A DNA stretch of 64,000 nt from Coriaria nepalensis (Eukaryota; Streptophyta; Magnoliopsida; Cucurbitales; Coriariaceae), in NCBI GenBank assembly GCA_027186245.1, contig CP114482.1:14031209-14095208 (forward strand). The letters run 5' to 3'. Below, piece after piece: positions 24,042 to 36,500 of this stretch; the first letter of the stretch is position 1, and each line of letters opens with the position of its first letter. The notes beneath the pieces were generated by a model. The model was not told the origin of the DNA. It did not search any database and saw only the letters and a program-made list of their open reading frames with translations. A program made the translations under genes and the position numbers.

Positions 24042-26317
24042 CAAACGCATAATTTCCTTCAATAGATCAATTGCATGTTTTGCACAAAAGTCGTGTTTGA
24101 AATGCGAAAATAGAAATCGTTTGAATTGATTTCGAATGATTTATTGACTAAAAGTGACTCAATGACATGCTTTTAAGGCAATACAAACGCATAGTTGCCA
24201 TCAAAATATCTAATGCAAATTATGCACGAAAGTCGTGGTTCAAGTACGAAAATAGATTTCGTTCGAATTGCTTTGAAATGATTTAATTTTTTGAAGAGAC
24301 TCAATGACGTGATTTCAAGGCTAAACAATGGATAGTTTTCATGAATATATCAATTGCAAGTTATGCACAAAAGTCTCATTTCAAGTGCAAAAATAGAATT
24401 CGTTCGAATTGCTTTCAAATGATTTGATGACTAGAAGAGACTTAATGACATGATTTTCAGGCTAAAAGAATGCATAGTTCTCCTCAATGGTTGAATTGGA
24501 AGTTCTGAACGAAAGTCGTGTTTGAAGTGCCAAAAAATAGAATTCTTTCGAATTACTTTTAATTAATTTAATGACTAGAGAAGACTCAATGACATGATTT
24601 TAAGGCTAAACAAATGCATAATTGCCTTCAATAGATCAATGGCATGTTTTGCACAAAAGTCGTGTTTGAAATGCGAAAAGAGAAATCGTTTGAATTGATT
24701 TCGAATGATTTACTGACTAAAAGTGACTCAATGACATGATTTTAAGGCTATACAAACGCATAGTTGCCATCAAAAGATCTAATGCAAATTGTGCAAGAAA
24801 GTCGTGGTTCAAGTACGAAAATAGATTTCGTTCGAATTGCTTTGAAATGATTTAATTTCTAGAAGAGACTCAATGACGTGATTTCAAGGGTAAACAATGG
24901 ATAGTTTGCTTGAATATATCTATTGCAAGTTATGCACAAAAGTCTCGTTTAAAGAGCAAAAATAGAATTCCTTCGAATTGCTTTCAAATGATTTGATGAC
25001 TAGAAGAGACTCAATGACATGATTTTAACGCTAAAATAATGTATAGTTCTCCTCAATGGTTGAATTTGAATTTCTGAACGAAAGTCGTGTTTGAAGTGCC
25101 AAAAAATAGAATTCTTTCGAATTACTTTTAATTGATTTAATGACTAGAGAAGACTCAATGACATGATTTTAAGGCTAAGCAAACGCATAATTGCCTTCAA
25201 TAGATCAATTGCATGTTTTGCACAAAAGTCGTGTTTGAAATGCGAAAAGAGAAATCGTTTGAATTGATTTCAAATGATTTACTGACTAAAAGTGACTCAA
25301 TGACATGATTTTAAGGCTATACAAACGCATAGTTGCCATCAAAAGATCTAATGCAAATTATGCAAGAAAGTCATGGTTCAAGTTCGAAAATAGATTTCGT
25401 TCGGATTGCTTTGAAATGATTTAATTTCTACAAGAGACTCAATGACGTGATTTCAAGGGTAAACAATGGATAGTTTGCTTGAATATATCTATTGGAAGTT
25501 ATGCACAAAAGTCTCGTTTAAAGAGCAAAAATAGAATTCGTTCGAATTGCTTTCAAATGATTTGATGACAAGAAGAGACTCAATGACATGATTTTAAGTC
25601 TAAAAGAATGCATAGTTCTCCTCAATGGTTGAATCGGAAGTTCTAAACGAAAGTCGTGTTTGAAGTGCCAAAGAATAGAATTCTTTCCAATTACTTTTAA
25701 TTGATTTAATGACTAGAGAAGACTCAATGACATGATTTGAAGGCTAAACAAACGCATAATTTCCTTCAATAGATCAATTGCATGTTTTGCACAAAAGTCG
25801 TGTTTGAAATGCGAAAATAGAAATCGTTTGAATTGATTTCGAATGATTTATTGACTAAAAGTGACTCAATGACATGCTTTTAAGGCAATACAAACGCATA
25901 GTTGCCATCAAAATATCTAATGCAAATTATGCACGAAAGTCGTGGTTCAAGTACGAAAATAGATTTCGTTCGAATTGCTTTGAAATGATTTAATTTTTTG
26001 AAGAGACTCAATGACGTGATTTCAAGGCTAAACAATGGGTAGTTTTCATGAATATATCAATTGCAAGTTATGCACAAAAGTCTCATTTAAAGTGCAAAAA
26101 TAGAATTCGTTCGAATTGCTTTCAAATGATTTGATGACTAGAAGAGACTTAATGACATGATTTTAAGGCTAAAAGAATGCATAGTTCTCCTCAATGGTTG
26201 AATTGGAAGTTCTGAACGAAAGTCGTGTTTGAAGTGCCAAAAAATAGAATTCTTTCGAATTACTTTTAATTAATTTAATGACTAGAGAAGACTCAATGAC
26301 ATGATTTTAAGGCTAAA

Positions 26318-26461
26318 CAAATGCATAGTTCTCCTCATTGGTTGAATTGGAAGTTCTGAACGAAAGTCGTGTTTGAAGTGCCAAAAAATAGAATTCTTTC
26401 GAATTACTTTTAATTGATTTAATGACTAGAGAAGACTCAATGACATGATTTTAAGGCTAAA
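26318..26461 (+). repeat. Supernumerary C monomer, copy 3
   Basis: This lies 2,420 bp after copy 2 and also contains CTCATTGG, so it was carried along with the 2,420-bp block duplication. The flanking A anchors are 25,915 and 26,628. Confidence 0.9.
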
Positions 26462-28452
26462 CAAACGCATAATTTCCTTCAATAGATCAATTGCATGTTT
26501 TGCACAAAAGTCGTGTTTGAAATGCGAAAATAGAAATCGTTTGAATTGATTTCGAATGATTTATTGACTAAAAGTGACTCAATGACATGCTTTTAAGGCA
26601 ATACAAACGCATAGTTGCCATCAAAATATCTAATGCAAATTATGTACGAAAGTCGTGGTTCAAGTACGAAAATAGATTTCGTTCGAATTGCTTTGAAATG
26701 ATTTAATTTTTTGAAGAGACTCAATGACGTGATTTCAAGGCTAAACAATGGATAGTTTTCATGAATATATCAATTGCAAGTTATGCACAAAAGTCTCATT
26801 TAAAGTGCAAAAATAGAATTCGTTCGAATTGCTTTCAAATGATTTGATGACTAGAAGAGACTTAATGACATGATTTTCAGGCTAAAAGAATACATAGTTC
26901 TCCTCAATGGTTGAATTGGAAGTTCTGAACGAAAGTCGTGTTTGAAGTGCCAAAAAATAGAATTCTTTCGAATTACTTTTAATTAATTTAATGACTAGAG
27001 AAGACTCAATGACATGATTTTAAGGCTAAACAAATGCATAATTGCCTTCAATAGATCAATGGCATGTTTTGCACAAAAGTCGTGTTTGAAATGCGAAAAG
27101 AGAAATCGTTTGAATTGATTTCGAATGATTTACTGACTAAAAGTGACTCAATGACATGATTTTAAGGCTATACAAACGCATAGTTGCCATCAAAAGATCT
27201 AATGCAAATTGTGCAAGAAAGTCGTGGTTCAAGTACGAAAATAGATTTCGTTCGAATTGCTTTGAAATGATTTAATTTCTAGAAGAGACTCAATGACGTG
27301 ATTTCAAGGGTAAACAATGGATAGTTTGCTTGAATATATCTATTGCAAGTTATGCACAAAAGTCTCGTTTAAAGAGCAAAAATAGAATTCCTTCGAATTG
27401 CTTTCAAATGATTTGATGACTAGAAGAGACTCAATGACATGATTTTAACGCTAAAATAATGTATAGTTCTCCTCAATGGTTGAATTTGAATTTCTGAACG
27501 AAAGTCGTGTCTGAAGTGCCAAAAAATAGAATTCTTTCGAATTACTTTTAATTGATTTAATGACTAGAGAAGACTCAATGACATGATTTTAAGGCTAAGC
27601 AAACGCATAATTGCCTTCAATAGATCAATTGCATGTTTTGCACAAAAGTCGTGTTTGAAATGCGAAAAGAGAAATCGTTTGAATTGATTTCGAATGATTT
27701 ACTGACTAAAAGTGACTCAATGACATGATTTTAAGGCTATACAAACGCATAGTTGCCATCAAAAGATCTAATGCAAATTATGCAAGAAAGTCATGGTTCA
27801 AGTTCGAAAATAGATTTCGTTTGGATTGCTTTGAAATGATTTAATTTCTACAAGAGACTCAATGACGTGATTTCAAGGGTAAACAATGGATAGTTTGCTT
27901 GAATATATCTATTGGAAGTTATGCACAAAAGTCTCGTTTAAAGAGCAAAAATAGAATTCGTTCGAATTGCTTTCAAATGATTTGATGACAAGAAGAGACT
28001 CAATGACATGATTTTAAGTCTAAAAGAATGCATAGTTCTCCTCAATGGTTGAATCGGAAGTTCTAAACGAACGTCGTGTTTGAAGTGCCAAAGAATAGAA
28101 TTCTTTCCAATTACTTTTAATTGATTTAATGACTAGAGAAGACTCAATGACATGATTTGAAGGCTAAACAAACGCATAATTTCCTTCAATAGATCAATTG
28201 CATGTTTTGCACAAAAGTCGTGTTTGAAATGCGAAAATAGAAATCGTTTGAATTGATTTCGAATGATTTATTGACTAAAAGTGACTCAATGACATGATTT
28301 TAAGGCTATACAAACGCATAGTTGCCATCAAAACATCTAATGCAAATTATGCAAGAAAGTTGTGGTTCAAGTACGAAAATAGATTTCGTTCGAATTGCTT
28401 TGAAATGATTTAATTTCTAGAAGAGACTCAATGACGTGATTTCAAGGGTAAA

Positions 28453-28593
28453 CAATGGATAGTTTGCTTGAATATATCTATTGCAAGTTATGCACAAAAG
28501 TCTCGTTTAAAGAGCAAAAATAGAATTCCTCCGAATTGCTTTCAAATGATTTGATGACTAGAAGAGACTCAATGACGTGATTTCAAGGCTAAA
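28453..28593 (+). repeat. B/A hybrid monomer
   Basis: The monomer begins as B and reads as B through GATTTGATGACTAGAAGAG. It ends with the A-type terminus GACGTGATTTCAAGGCTAAA and is followed directly by another B start (CAATGGATAG). The switch falls in the GAAGAGACTCAATGAC tract common to both types. This gives the local order A, B/A, truncated B, C. Confidence 0.85.
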
Positions 28594-28694
28594 CAATGGA
28601 TAGTTTGCTTGAATATATCTACTGCAAGTTATGCACAAAAGTCTCATGATTTGATGACTAGAAGAGACTCAATGACATGATTTTAAGGCTAAAA
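28594..28694 (+). repeat. Truncated B monomer (41-bp deletion), copy 1
   Basis: This B is 101 bp in place of 142. Sequence jumps from AAAAGTCTC to ATGATTTGATGAC, losing the 41 bp from GTTTAAAGAG to CTTTCAA. The loss removes the GAATTC site and the central dyad. The copy also carries ATCTACTGCAAG. Confidence 0.93.
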
Positions 28695-28837
28695 GAATGC
28701 ATAGTTCTCCTCAATGGTTGAATTGGAAGTTCTGAACGAAAGTCGTGTTTGAAGTGCAAAAAAATGGAATTCTTTCGAATTAGTTTTAATTGATTTAATG
28801 ACTAGAGAAGACTCGATGATATGATTTTAAGTCTAAA

Positions 28838-28980
28838 CAAACGCATAATTTCTTTCAATAGATCAATTGCATGTTTTGCACAAAAGTCTTGTTCGAAATG
28901 TGAAAATAGAAATCGTTTGAATTGCTTTCGAATGATTTGATGACTAGAAGAGACTCAATGACATGATTTTAACGCTAAAA
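28838..28980 (+). repeat. D/B hybrid monomer
   Basis: The first two thirds are D (CAAACGCATAATTTCTTTCA, GTCTTGTTCGAAATGTGA, GAAATCGTTTGAATTG). The last third is B (GATTTGATGACTAGAAGAG, then AACGCTAAAA), and it is followed by a C (TAATGTATTG). The switch lies in the GAATTG.TTTC.AATGATTT tract, where D and B are nearly identical. It results in order C, D/B, C, D. Confidence 0.87.
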
Positions 28981-29407
28981 TAATGTATTGTTCTCCTCAA
29001 TGGTTGAATTTGAAGTTCTGAACGAAAGTCGTGTTTGAAGTGCCAAAAAATAGAATTCTTTCGAATTACTTTTAATTGATTTAATGAATAGAGAAGACTC
29101 AATGACATGATTTTAAGGCTAAGCAAACGCATAATTGCCTTCAATAGATCAATTGCATGTTTTGCACAAAAGTCGTGTTTGAAATGCGAAAATAGAAATC
29201 GTTTGAATTGATTTCGAATGATTTATTGACTAAAAGTGACTCAATGACATGATTTTAAGGCTATACAAAGCCGTAGTTGCCGTCAAGTGATCTAAGGCAA
29301 ATTATGTACGAAAGTCGTGGTTCAAGTACGAAAATAGATTTCGTTAGAATTGCTTTGAAGTGATTTAATTTCTAGAAGTGACTCAATGACGTGATTTCAA
29401 GGCTAAA

Positions 29408-29508
29408 CAATGGATAGTTTGCTTGAATATATCTACTGTAAGTTATGCACAAAAGTCTCATGATTTGATGACTAGAAGAGACTCAATGACATGATTTTAA
29501 GGCTAAAA
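29408..29508 (+). repeat. Truncated B monomer (41-bp deletion), copy 2
   Basis: This has the same 101-bp form and the same GTCTC/ATGATTTG junction as the copy at 28,594, with ATCTACTGTAAG. It explains the 528-bp spacing between A anchors 29,290 and 29,818. Confidence 0.93.
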
Positions 29509-30077
29509 GAATGCATAGTTCTCCTCAATGGTTGAATTGGAAGTTCTGAACGAAAGTCGTGTTTGAAGTGCCAAAAAATATAATTCTTTCGAATTAGTTT
29601 TAGTTGATTTAATGACTAGAGAAGACTCAATGATATGATTTTAAGTCTAAACAAACGCATAATTTCTTTCAATAGATCAATTGCATGTTTTGCACAAAAG
29701 TCTTGTTCGAAATGTGAAAATAGAAATCGTTTGAATTGATTTCGAATGATTTATTGACTAAAAGTGACTCAATGACATGCTTTTAAGGCAATACAAGCAC
29801 ATAGTTGCCATCAAAATATCTAATGCAAATTATGCACGAAAGTCGTGGTTCAAGTACAAAAATAGATTTCGTTAGAATTGCTTTGAAATGATTTAATTTC
29901 TAGAAGAGACTCAATGACGTGATTTCAAGGCTAAACAATGGATAGTTTGCTTGAATATATCTATTGCAAGTTATGCACAAAAGTCTCGTTTAAAGAGCAA
30001 AAATAGAATTCCTTCGAATTGCTTTCAAATGATTTGATGACTAGAAGAGACTCAATGACATGATTTTAACGCTAAAA

Positions 30078-30318
30078 TAATGTATAGTTCTCCTCAATGT
30101 TTGAATTTGAAGTTCTGAACGAAAGTCGTGTTTGAAGTGCCAAAAAATAGAATTCTTTCGAATTACTTTTAATTGATTTAATGACTAGAGAAGACTCAAT
30201 ATCTAATGCAAATTATGCACGAAAGTCGTGGTTCAAGTACGAAAATAGATTTCGTTAGAATTGCTTTGAAATGATTTAATTTCTAGAAGAGACTCAATGA
30301 CGTGATTTCAAGGCTAAA
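30078..30318 (+). repeat. C-to-A deletion junction; D monomer lost
   Basis: A C monomer runs from 30,078 to GACTCAAT at 30,200 and then continues as A at ATCTAATGCA (30,201), so the end of C, the whole D and the start of A are missing. Compared with the 569-bp HOR, 186 bp are absent (A anchors 29,818 and 30,201 are 383 bp apart). C reads CTCAAT and A reads AAAAT before the break, leaving an AAT microhomology at the join. Confidence 0.92.
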
Positions 30319-33160
30319 CAATGGATAGTTTGCTTGAATATATCTATTGCAAGTTATGCACAAAAGTCTCGTTTAAAGAGCAAAAATAGAATTCGTTCGA
30401 ATTGCTTTCAAATGATTTGATGACTAGAAGAGACTCAATGACATGATTTTAAGGCTAAAAGAATGCATAGTCCTCCTCAATGGTTGAATTGGAAGTTCTG
30501 AACGAAAGTCGTGTTTCAAGTGCCAAAAAATAGAATTCTTTCGAATTACTTTTAATTAATTTAATGACTAGAGAAGACTCAATGACATGATTTTAAGGCT
30601 AAACAAACACATAATTGCCTTCAATATATCAATTGCATGTTTTGCACAAAAGTCGTGTTTGAAATGCAAAAATAGAAATCGTTTGAATTGATTTCGAATG
30701 ATTTATTGACTAAAAGTGACTCAATGACATGAATTTAAGGCTATACAAACGCATAGTTGCCATCAAAAGATCTAATGCAAATTATGCAAGAAAGTCGTGG
30801 TTCAAGTACGAAAATAGATTTCGTTCGAATTGCTTTGAAATGATTTAATTTCTAGAAGAGACTCAATGACGTGATTTCAAGGGTAAACAATGGATAGTTT
30901 GCTTGAATATATCTATTGCAAGTTTGCACAAAAGTCTCGTTTAAAGAGCAAAAATAGAATTCGTTCGAATTGCTTTCAAATGATTTGATGACTAGAAGAG
31001 ACTCAATGACATGATTTTAAGGCTAAAAGAATGCATAGTCCTCCTCAATGGTTGAATTGGAAGTTCTGAACGAAAGTCGTGTTTGAAGTGCCAAAAAATA
31101 GAATTCTTTCAAATTACTTTTAATTTATTTAATGACTAGAGAAGACTCAATGACATGATTTTAAGGCTAAACAAACGCATAATTTCCTTCAATAGATGAA
31201 TTGCATGTTTTGCACAAAAGTCGTGTTCGAAATGTGAAAATAGAAATCGTTTGAATTGATTTCGAATGATTTATTGACTAAGAGTGACTCAACGACATGC
31301 TTTTAAGGCAATACAAACGCATAGTTGCCATCAAAATATCTAATGCAAATTATGCACGAAAGTCGCGGTTCAAGTACGAAAATAGATTTCGTTAGAATTG
31401 CTTTGAAATGATTTAATTTCTAGAAGAGACTCAATGACGTGATTTCAAGGTTAAACAATGGATAGTTTGCTTGAATATATCTATGGCAAGTTATGCACAA
31501 AAGTCTCGTTTAAAGAGCAAAAATAGAATTCGTTCGAATTGCTTTCAAATGATTTGATGACTAGAAGAGACTCAATGACATGATTTTAAGGCTAAAAGAA
31601 TGCATAGTCCTCCTCAATGGTTGAATTGGAAGTTCTGAACGAAAGTCGTGTTTGATGTGCCAAAAAATAGAATTCTTTCGAATTACTTTTAATTAATTTA
31701 ATGACTAGAGAAGACTCAATGACATGATTTTAAGGCTAAACAAACGCATAATTGCCTTCAATAGATCAATTGCATGTTTTGCACAAAAGTCGTGTTCGAA
31801 ATGTGAAAATAGAAATCGTTTGAATTGATTTCGAATGATTTATTGACTAAAAGTGATTCAATGACATGCTTTTAAGGCAATACAAATGCATAGTTGCCAT
31901 CAAAATATCTAATGCAAATTATGCACGAAAGTCGTGGTTCAAGTACGAAAATGGATTTCGTTAGAATTGCTTTGAAATGATTTAATTTCTAGAAGAGACT
32001 CAATGACGTGATTTCAAGGCTAAACAATGGATAGTTTGCTTGAATATATCTATTGCAAGTTATGCACAAAAGTCTCGTTTAAAGAGCAAAAATAGAATTC
32101 GTTCGAATTGCTTTCAAATGATTTGATGACTAGAAGAGACTCAATGACATGATTTTATGGCTAAAAGAATGCATAGTTCTCCTCAATGGTTGAATTTGAA
32201 GTTCTGAACGAAAGTCGTGTTTGAAGTGCCAAAAAATAGAATTCTTTCGAATTGCTTTTAATTGATTTAATGACTAGAGAAGACTCAATGACATGATTTT
32301 AAGGCTAAACAAACGCATAATTGCCTTCAATAGATCAATTGCATGTTTTGCACAAAAGTCGTGTTCGAAATGTGAAAATAGAAATCGTTTGAATTGATTT
32401 CGAATGATTTATTGACTAAAAGTGATTCAATGACATGCTTTTAAGGCAATACAAATGCATAGTTGCCATCAAAATATCTAATGCAAATTATGCAACAAAG
32501 TCGTGGTGCAAGTACGAAAATAGATTTCGTTCGAATTGCTTTGAAATGTATTAATTTCTAGAAGAGACTCAATGACGTGATTTCAAGGCTAAACAATGGA
32601 TAGTTTGCTTGAATATATCTATTGCAAGTTATGCACAAATGTCGTTTAAAGAGCAAAAATAGAATTCCTTCGAATTGCTTTCAAATGATTTGATGACTGG
32701 AAGAGACTCAATGACATGATTTTAACGCTAAAATAATGTATAGTTCTCCTCAATGGTTGAATTTGAAGTTCTGAACGAAAGTCGTGTTTGAAGTGCCAAA
32801 AAATAGAATTCTTCCGAATTGCTTTTAATTGATTTAATGACTAGAGAAGACTCAATGACATGATTTTAAGGCTAAACAAACACATAATTGCCTTCAATAG
32901 ATCAATTGCATGTTTTGCACAAAAGTCGTGTTTGAAATGCGAAAATAGAAATCGTTTGAATTGATTTCAAATGATTTATTGACTAAAAGTGACTCAATGA
33001 CATGATTTTAAGGCTATACAAACCCGTAGTTGCCGTCAAGTGCTCTAATGCAAATTATGTACGAAAGTCGTGGTTCAAGTACGAAAATAGATTTCGTTAG
33101 AATTGCTTTGAAATGATTTAATTTCTAGAAGAGACTCAATGACGTGATTTCAAGGCTAAA

Positions 33161-33261
33161 CAATGGATAGTTTGCTTGAATATATCTATTGGTAGTTATG
33201 CACAAAAGTCTCATGATTTGATGACTAGAAGAGACTCAATGACATCATTTTAAGGCTAAAA
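33161..33261 (+). repeat. Truncated B monomer (41-bp deletion), copy 3
   Basis: This has the same 101-bp form and junction as the copies at 28,594 and 29,408, with ATCTATTGGTAG and GACATCATTTTAAGG. It accounts for the 528-bp spacing from 33,043 to 33,571. It is followed by a C with AGTCCTGTTTG and a D with CATAATTTCTTTC, the same D subtype that follows the other two truncated copies. Confidence 0.93.
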
Positions 33262-33546
33262 GAATGCATAGTTCTCCTCAATGGTTGAATTGGAAGTTCT
33301 GAACGAAAGTCCTGTTTGAAGTGCCAAAAAATAGAATTCTTTCGAATTAGTTTTAATTGATTTAATGACTAGAGAAGACTCAATGATATGATTTTAAGTC
33401 TAAACAAACGCATAATTTCTTTCAATAGATCAATTGCATGTTTTGCACAAAAGTCTTGTTCGAAATGTGAAAATAGAAATCGTTTGAATTGATTTCAAAT
33501 GATTTATTGACTAAGAGTGACTCAACGACATGCTTTTAAGGCAATA

Positions 33547-36500
33547 CAAACGCATAGTTGCCATCAAAATATCTAATGCAAATTATGCACGAAAGTCGTG
33601 GTTCAAGTACGAAAATAGATTTCGTTAGAATTGCTTTGAAATGATTTAATTTCTCGAAGAGACTCAATGACGTGATTTCAAGGCTAAACAATGGATAGTT
33701 TGCATGAATATATCTATTGCAAGTTATGCACAAAAGTCTCATTTAAAGAGCAAAAATAGAATTCGTTCGAATTGCTTTCAAATGATTTGATGACTAGAAG
33801 AGACTCAATGACATGATTTTAACGCTAAAATAATGTATAGTTCTCCTCAATGGTTGAATTAGAAGTTCTGAACGAAACTCATGTTTGAAGTGCCAAAAAA
33901 TAGAATTCTTTCAAATTACTTTTAATTGATTTAATGACTAGAGAAGACTCAATGACATGATTTTAAGGCTAAACAAACGCATAATTTCCTTCAATAGATG
34001 AATTGCGTGTTTTGCACAAAAGTTGTGTTCGAAATGTGAAAATTGAAATCGTTTGAATTGATTTCGAATGATTTATTGACTAAAAGTGACTCAATGACAT
34101 GATTTTAAGGCTATACAAACGCATAGTTGCCATCAAAAGATCTAATGCAAATTATGCAAGAAAGTCGTGGTTCAAGTACGAAAATAGATTTCGTTCGAAT
34201 TGCTTTGAAATGATTTAATTTCTAGAAGAGACTCAATGACGTGATTTCAAGGCTAAACAACGGATTGTTTGCTTGAATATATCTATTGCAAGTTATGCAC
34301 AAAAGTCTCGTTTAAAGAGCAAAAATAGAATTCCTTCGAATTGCTTTCAAATGATTTGATGACTAGAAGAGACTCAATGACATGATTTTAACGCTAAAAT
34401 AATGTATAGTTCTCCTCAATGGTTGAATATGAAGTTCTGAACGAAAGTCGTGTTTGAAGTGCCAAAAAATAGAATTCTTTCGAATTACTTTTAATTGATT
34501 TAATGACTAGAGAAGACTCAATGACATGATTTTAAGGCTAAACAAACGCATAATTGCCTTCAATAGATCAATTGCATGTTTTGCACAAAAGTCATGTTCG
34601 AAATGTGAAAATAGAAATCGTTTGAATTGATTTCGAATGATTTATTGACTAAAAGTGACTCAATGACATGCTTTTAAGGCAATACAAACGCATAGTTGCC
34701 ATCAAAATATCTAATGCAAATTATGCACGAAAGTCGTGGTTCAAGTACGAAAATAGATTTCGTTAGAATTGCTTTGAAATGATTTAATTTCTAAAAGAGA
34801 CTCAATGACGTGATTTCAAGGCTAAACAATGGATAGTTTGCTTGAATATATCTATTGCAAGTTATGCACAAAAGTCTCGTTTAAAGAGCAAAAATAGAAT
34901 TCGTTCGAATTGCTTTCAAATGATTTGATGACTAGAAGAGACTCAATGACATGATTTTAAGGCTAAAAGAATGCATAGTTGTCCTCAATGGTTGAATTTA
35001 AAGTTCTGAACGAAAGTCGTGTTTGAAGTGCCAAAAAATAGAATTCTTTCGAATTACTTTTAATTAATTTAATGAGTAGAGAAGACTCAATGACATGATT
35101 TTAAGGCTAAACAAACGCATAATTGCCTTCAATAGATCAATTGCATGTTTTGCACAAAAGTCATGTTCGAAATGTGAAAATAGAAATCGTTTGAATTGAT
35201 TTCGAATGATTTATTGACTAAAAGTGACTCAATGACATGCTTTTAAGGCAATACAAACGCATAGTTGCCATCAAAATATCTAATGCAAATTATGCACGAA
35301 AGTCGTGGTTCAAGTACGAAAATAGATTTCGTTAGAATTGCTTTGAAATGATTTAATTTCTAGAAGAGACTCAATGACGTGATTTCAAGGCTAAACAATG
35401 GATAGTTTGCTTGAATATATCTATTGCAAGTTATGCACAAAAGTCTCGTTTAAAGAGCAAAAATAGAATTCGTTCGAATTGCTTTCAAATCATTTGATGA
35501 CTAGAAGAGACTCAATGACATGATTTTAAGGCTAAAAGAATGCATAGTTCTCCTCAATGGTTGAATTTGAAGTTCTGAACGAAAGTCATGTTTGAAGTGC
35601 CAAAAAATAGAATTCTTTCAAATTACTTTTAATTGATTTAATGACTAGAGAAGACTCAATGACATGATTTTAAGGCTAAACAAACTCATAATTGCCTTCA
35701 ATAGATCAATTGCATGTTTTGCACAAAAGTCATGTTCGAAATGTGAAAATAGAAATCGTTTGAATTGATTTCGAATGATTTATTGACTAAAAGTGACTCA
35801 ATGACATGCTTTTAAGGCAATACAAACGCATAGTTGCCATCAAAATATCTAATGCAAATTATGCACGAAAGTCGTGGTTCAAGTACGAAAATAGATTTCG
35901 TTCGAATTGCTTTGAAATGATTTAATTTCTAGAAGAGACTCAATGACGTGATTTCAAGGCTAAACAACGGATTGTTTGCTTGAATATATCTATTGCAAGT
36001 TATGCACAAAAGTCTCGTTTAAAGAGCAAAAATAGAATTCGTTCGAATTGCTTTCAAATGATTTGATGACTAGAAGAGACTCAATGACATGATTTTCACG
36101 CTAAAATAATGTATAGTTCTCCTCAATGGTTGAATATGAAGTTCTGAACCAAAGTCGTGTTTGAAGTGCCAAAAAATAGAATTCTTTCGAATTACTTTTA
36201 ATTGATTTAATGACTAGAGAAGACTCAATGACATGATTTTAAGGCTAAACAAACGCATAATTGCCTTCAATAGATCAATTGCATGTTTTGCACAAAAGTC
36301 ATGTTCGAAATGTGAAAATAGAAATCGTTTGAATTGATTTCGAATGATTTATTGACTAAAAGTGACTCAATGACATGCTTTTAAGGCAATACAAACGCAT
36401 AGTTGCCATCAAAAGATCTAATGCAAATTATGCAAGAAAGTCGTGGTTCAAGTACGAAAATAGATTTCGTTAGAATTGCTTTGAAATGATTTAATTTCTC

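Larger units (their letters stand above)
23471..28310. repeat. Two tandem copies of a 2,420-bp, 17-monomer block
   Basis: Copy 1 is 23,471-25,890 and copy 2 is 25,891-28,310. Each is four HORs plus one extra C monomer (4 x 569 + 144 = 2,420). AATGTATAG markers fall at 22,618, 25,038 and 27,458, exactly 2,420 bp apart. TTTTCAGGC and the extra C also recur in register. Small differences exist, such as GAATACATAG (26,888) against GAATGCATAG (24,468), and TTTGGATTGC near 27,820 against TTCGGATTGC in copy 1. Confidence 0.88.
28311..33546. repeat. Rearranged zone with hybrid, truncated and missing monomers
   Basis: A-anchor spacings here depart from 569 more than anywhere else: 28,335 to 29,290 (955), to 29,818 (528), to 30,201 (383), to 30,770 (569), to 31,338 (568), to 31,907, to 32,476, to 33,043 (567), to 33,571 (528). 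Each departure is explained by events listed separately: truncated B monomers, a B/A hybrid, a D/B hybrid and a C-to-A deletion. Smaller losses are GCAAGTTTGCAC (1 bp, near 30,922) and ACAAATGTCGTTT (2 bp, near 32,638). The zone lies between the 2,420-bp and 2,276-bp super-repeat territories. Confidence 0.88.

Noticed and set aside
28311..33546. Transposon excision footprint as the cause of the rearranged zone
   Set aside because: All junctions are between satellite monomers, mostly at homologous or microhomologous points. No element-derived bases or target duplications remain.
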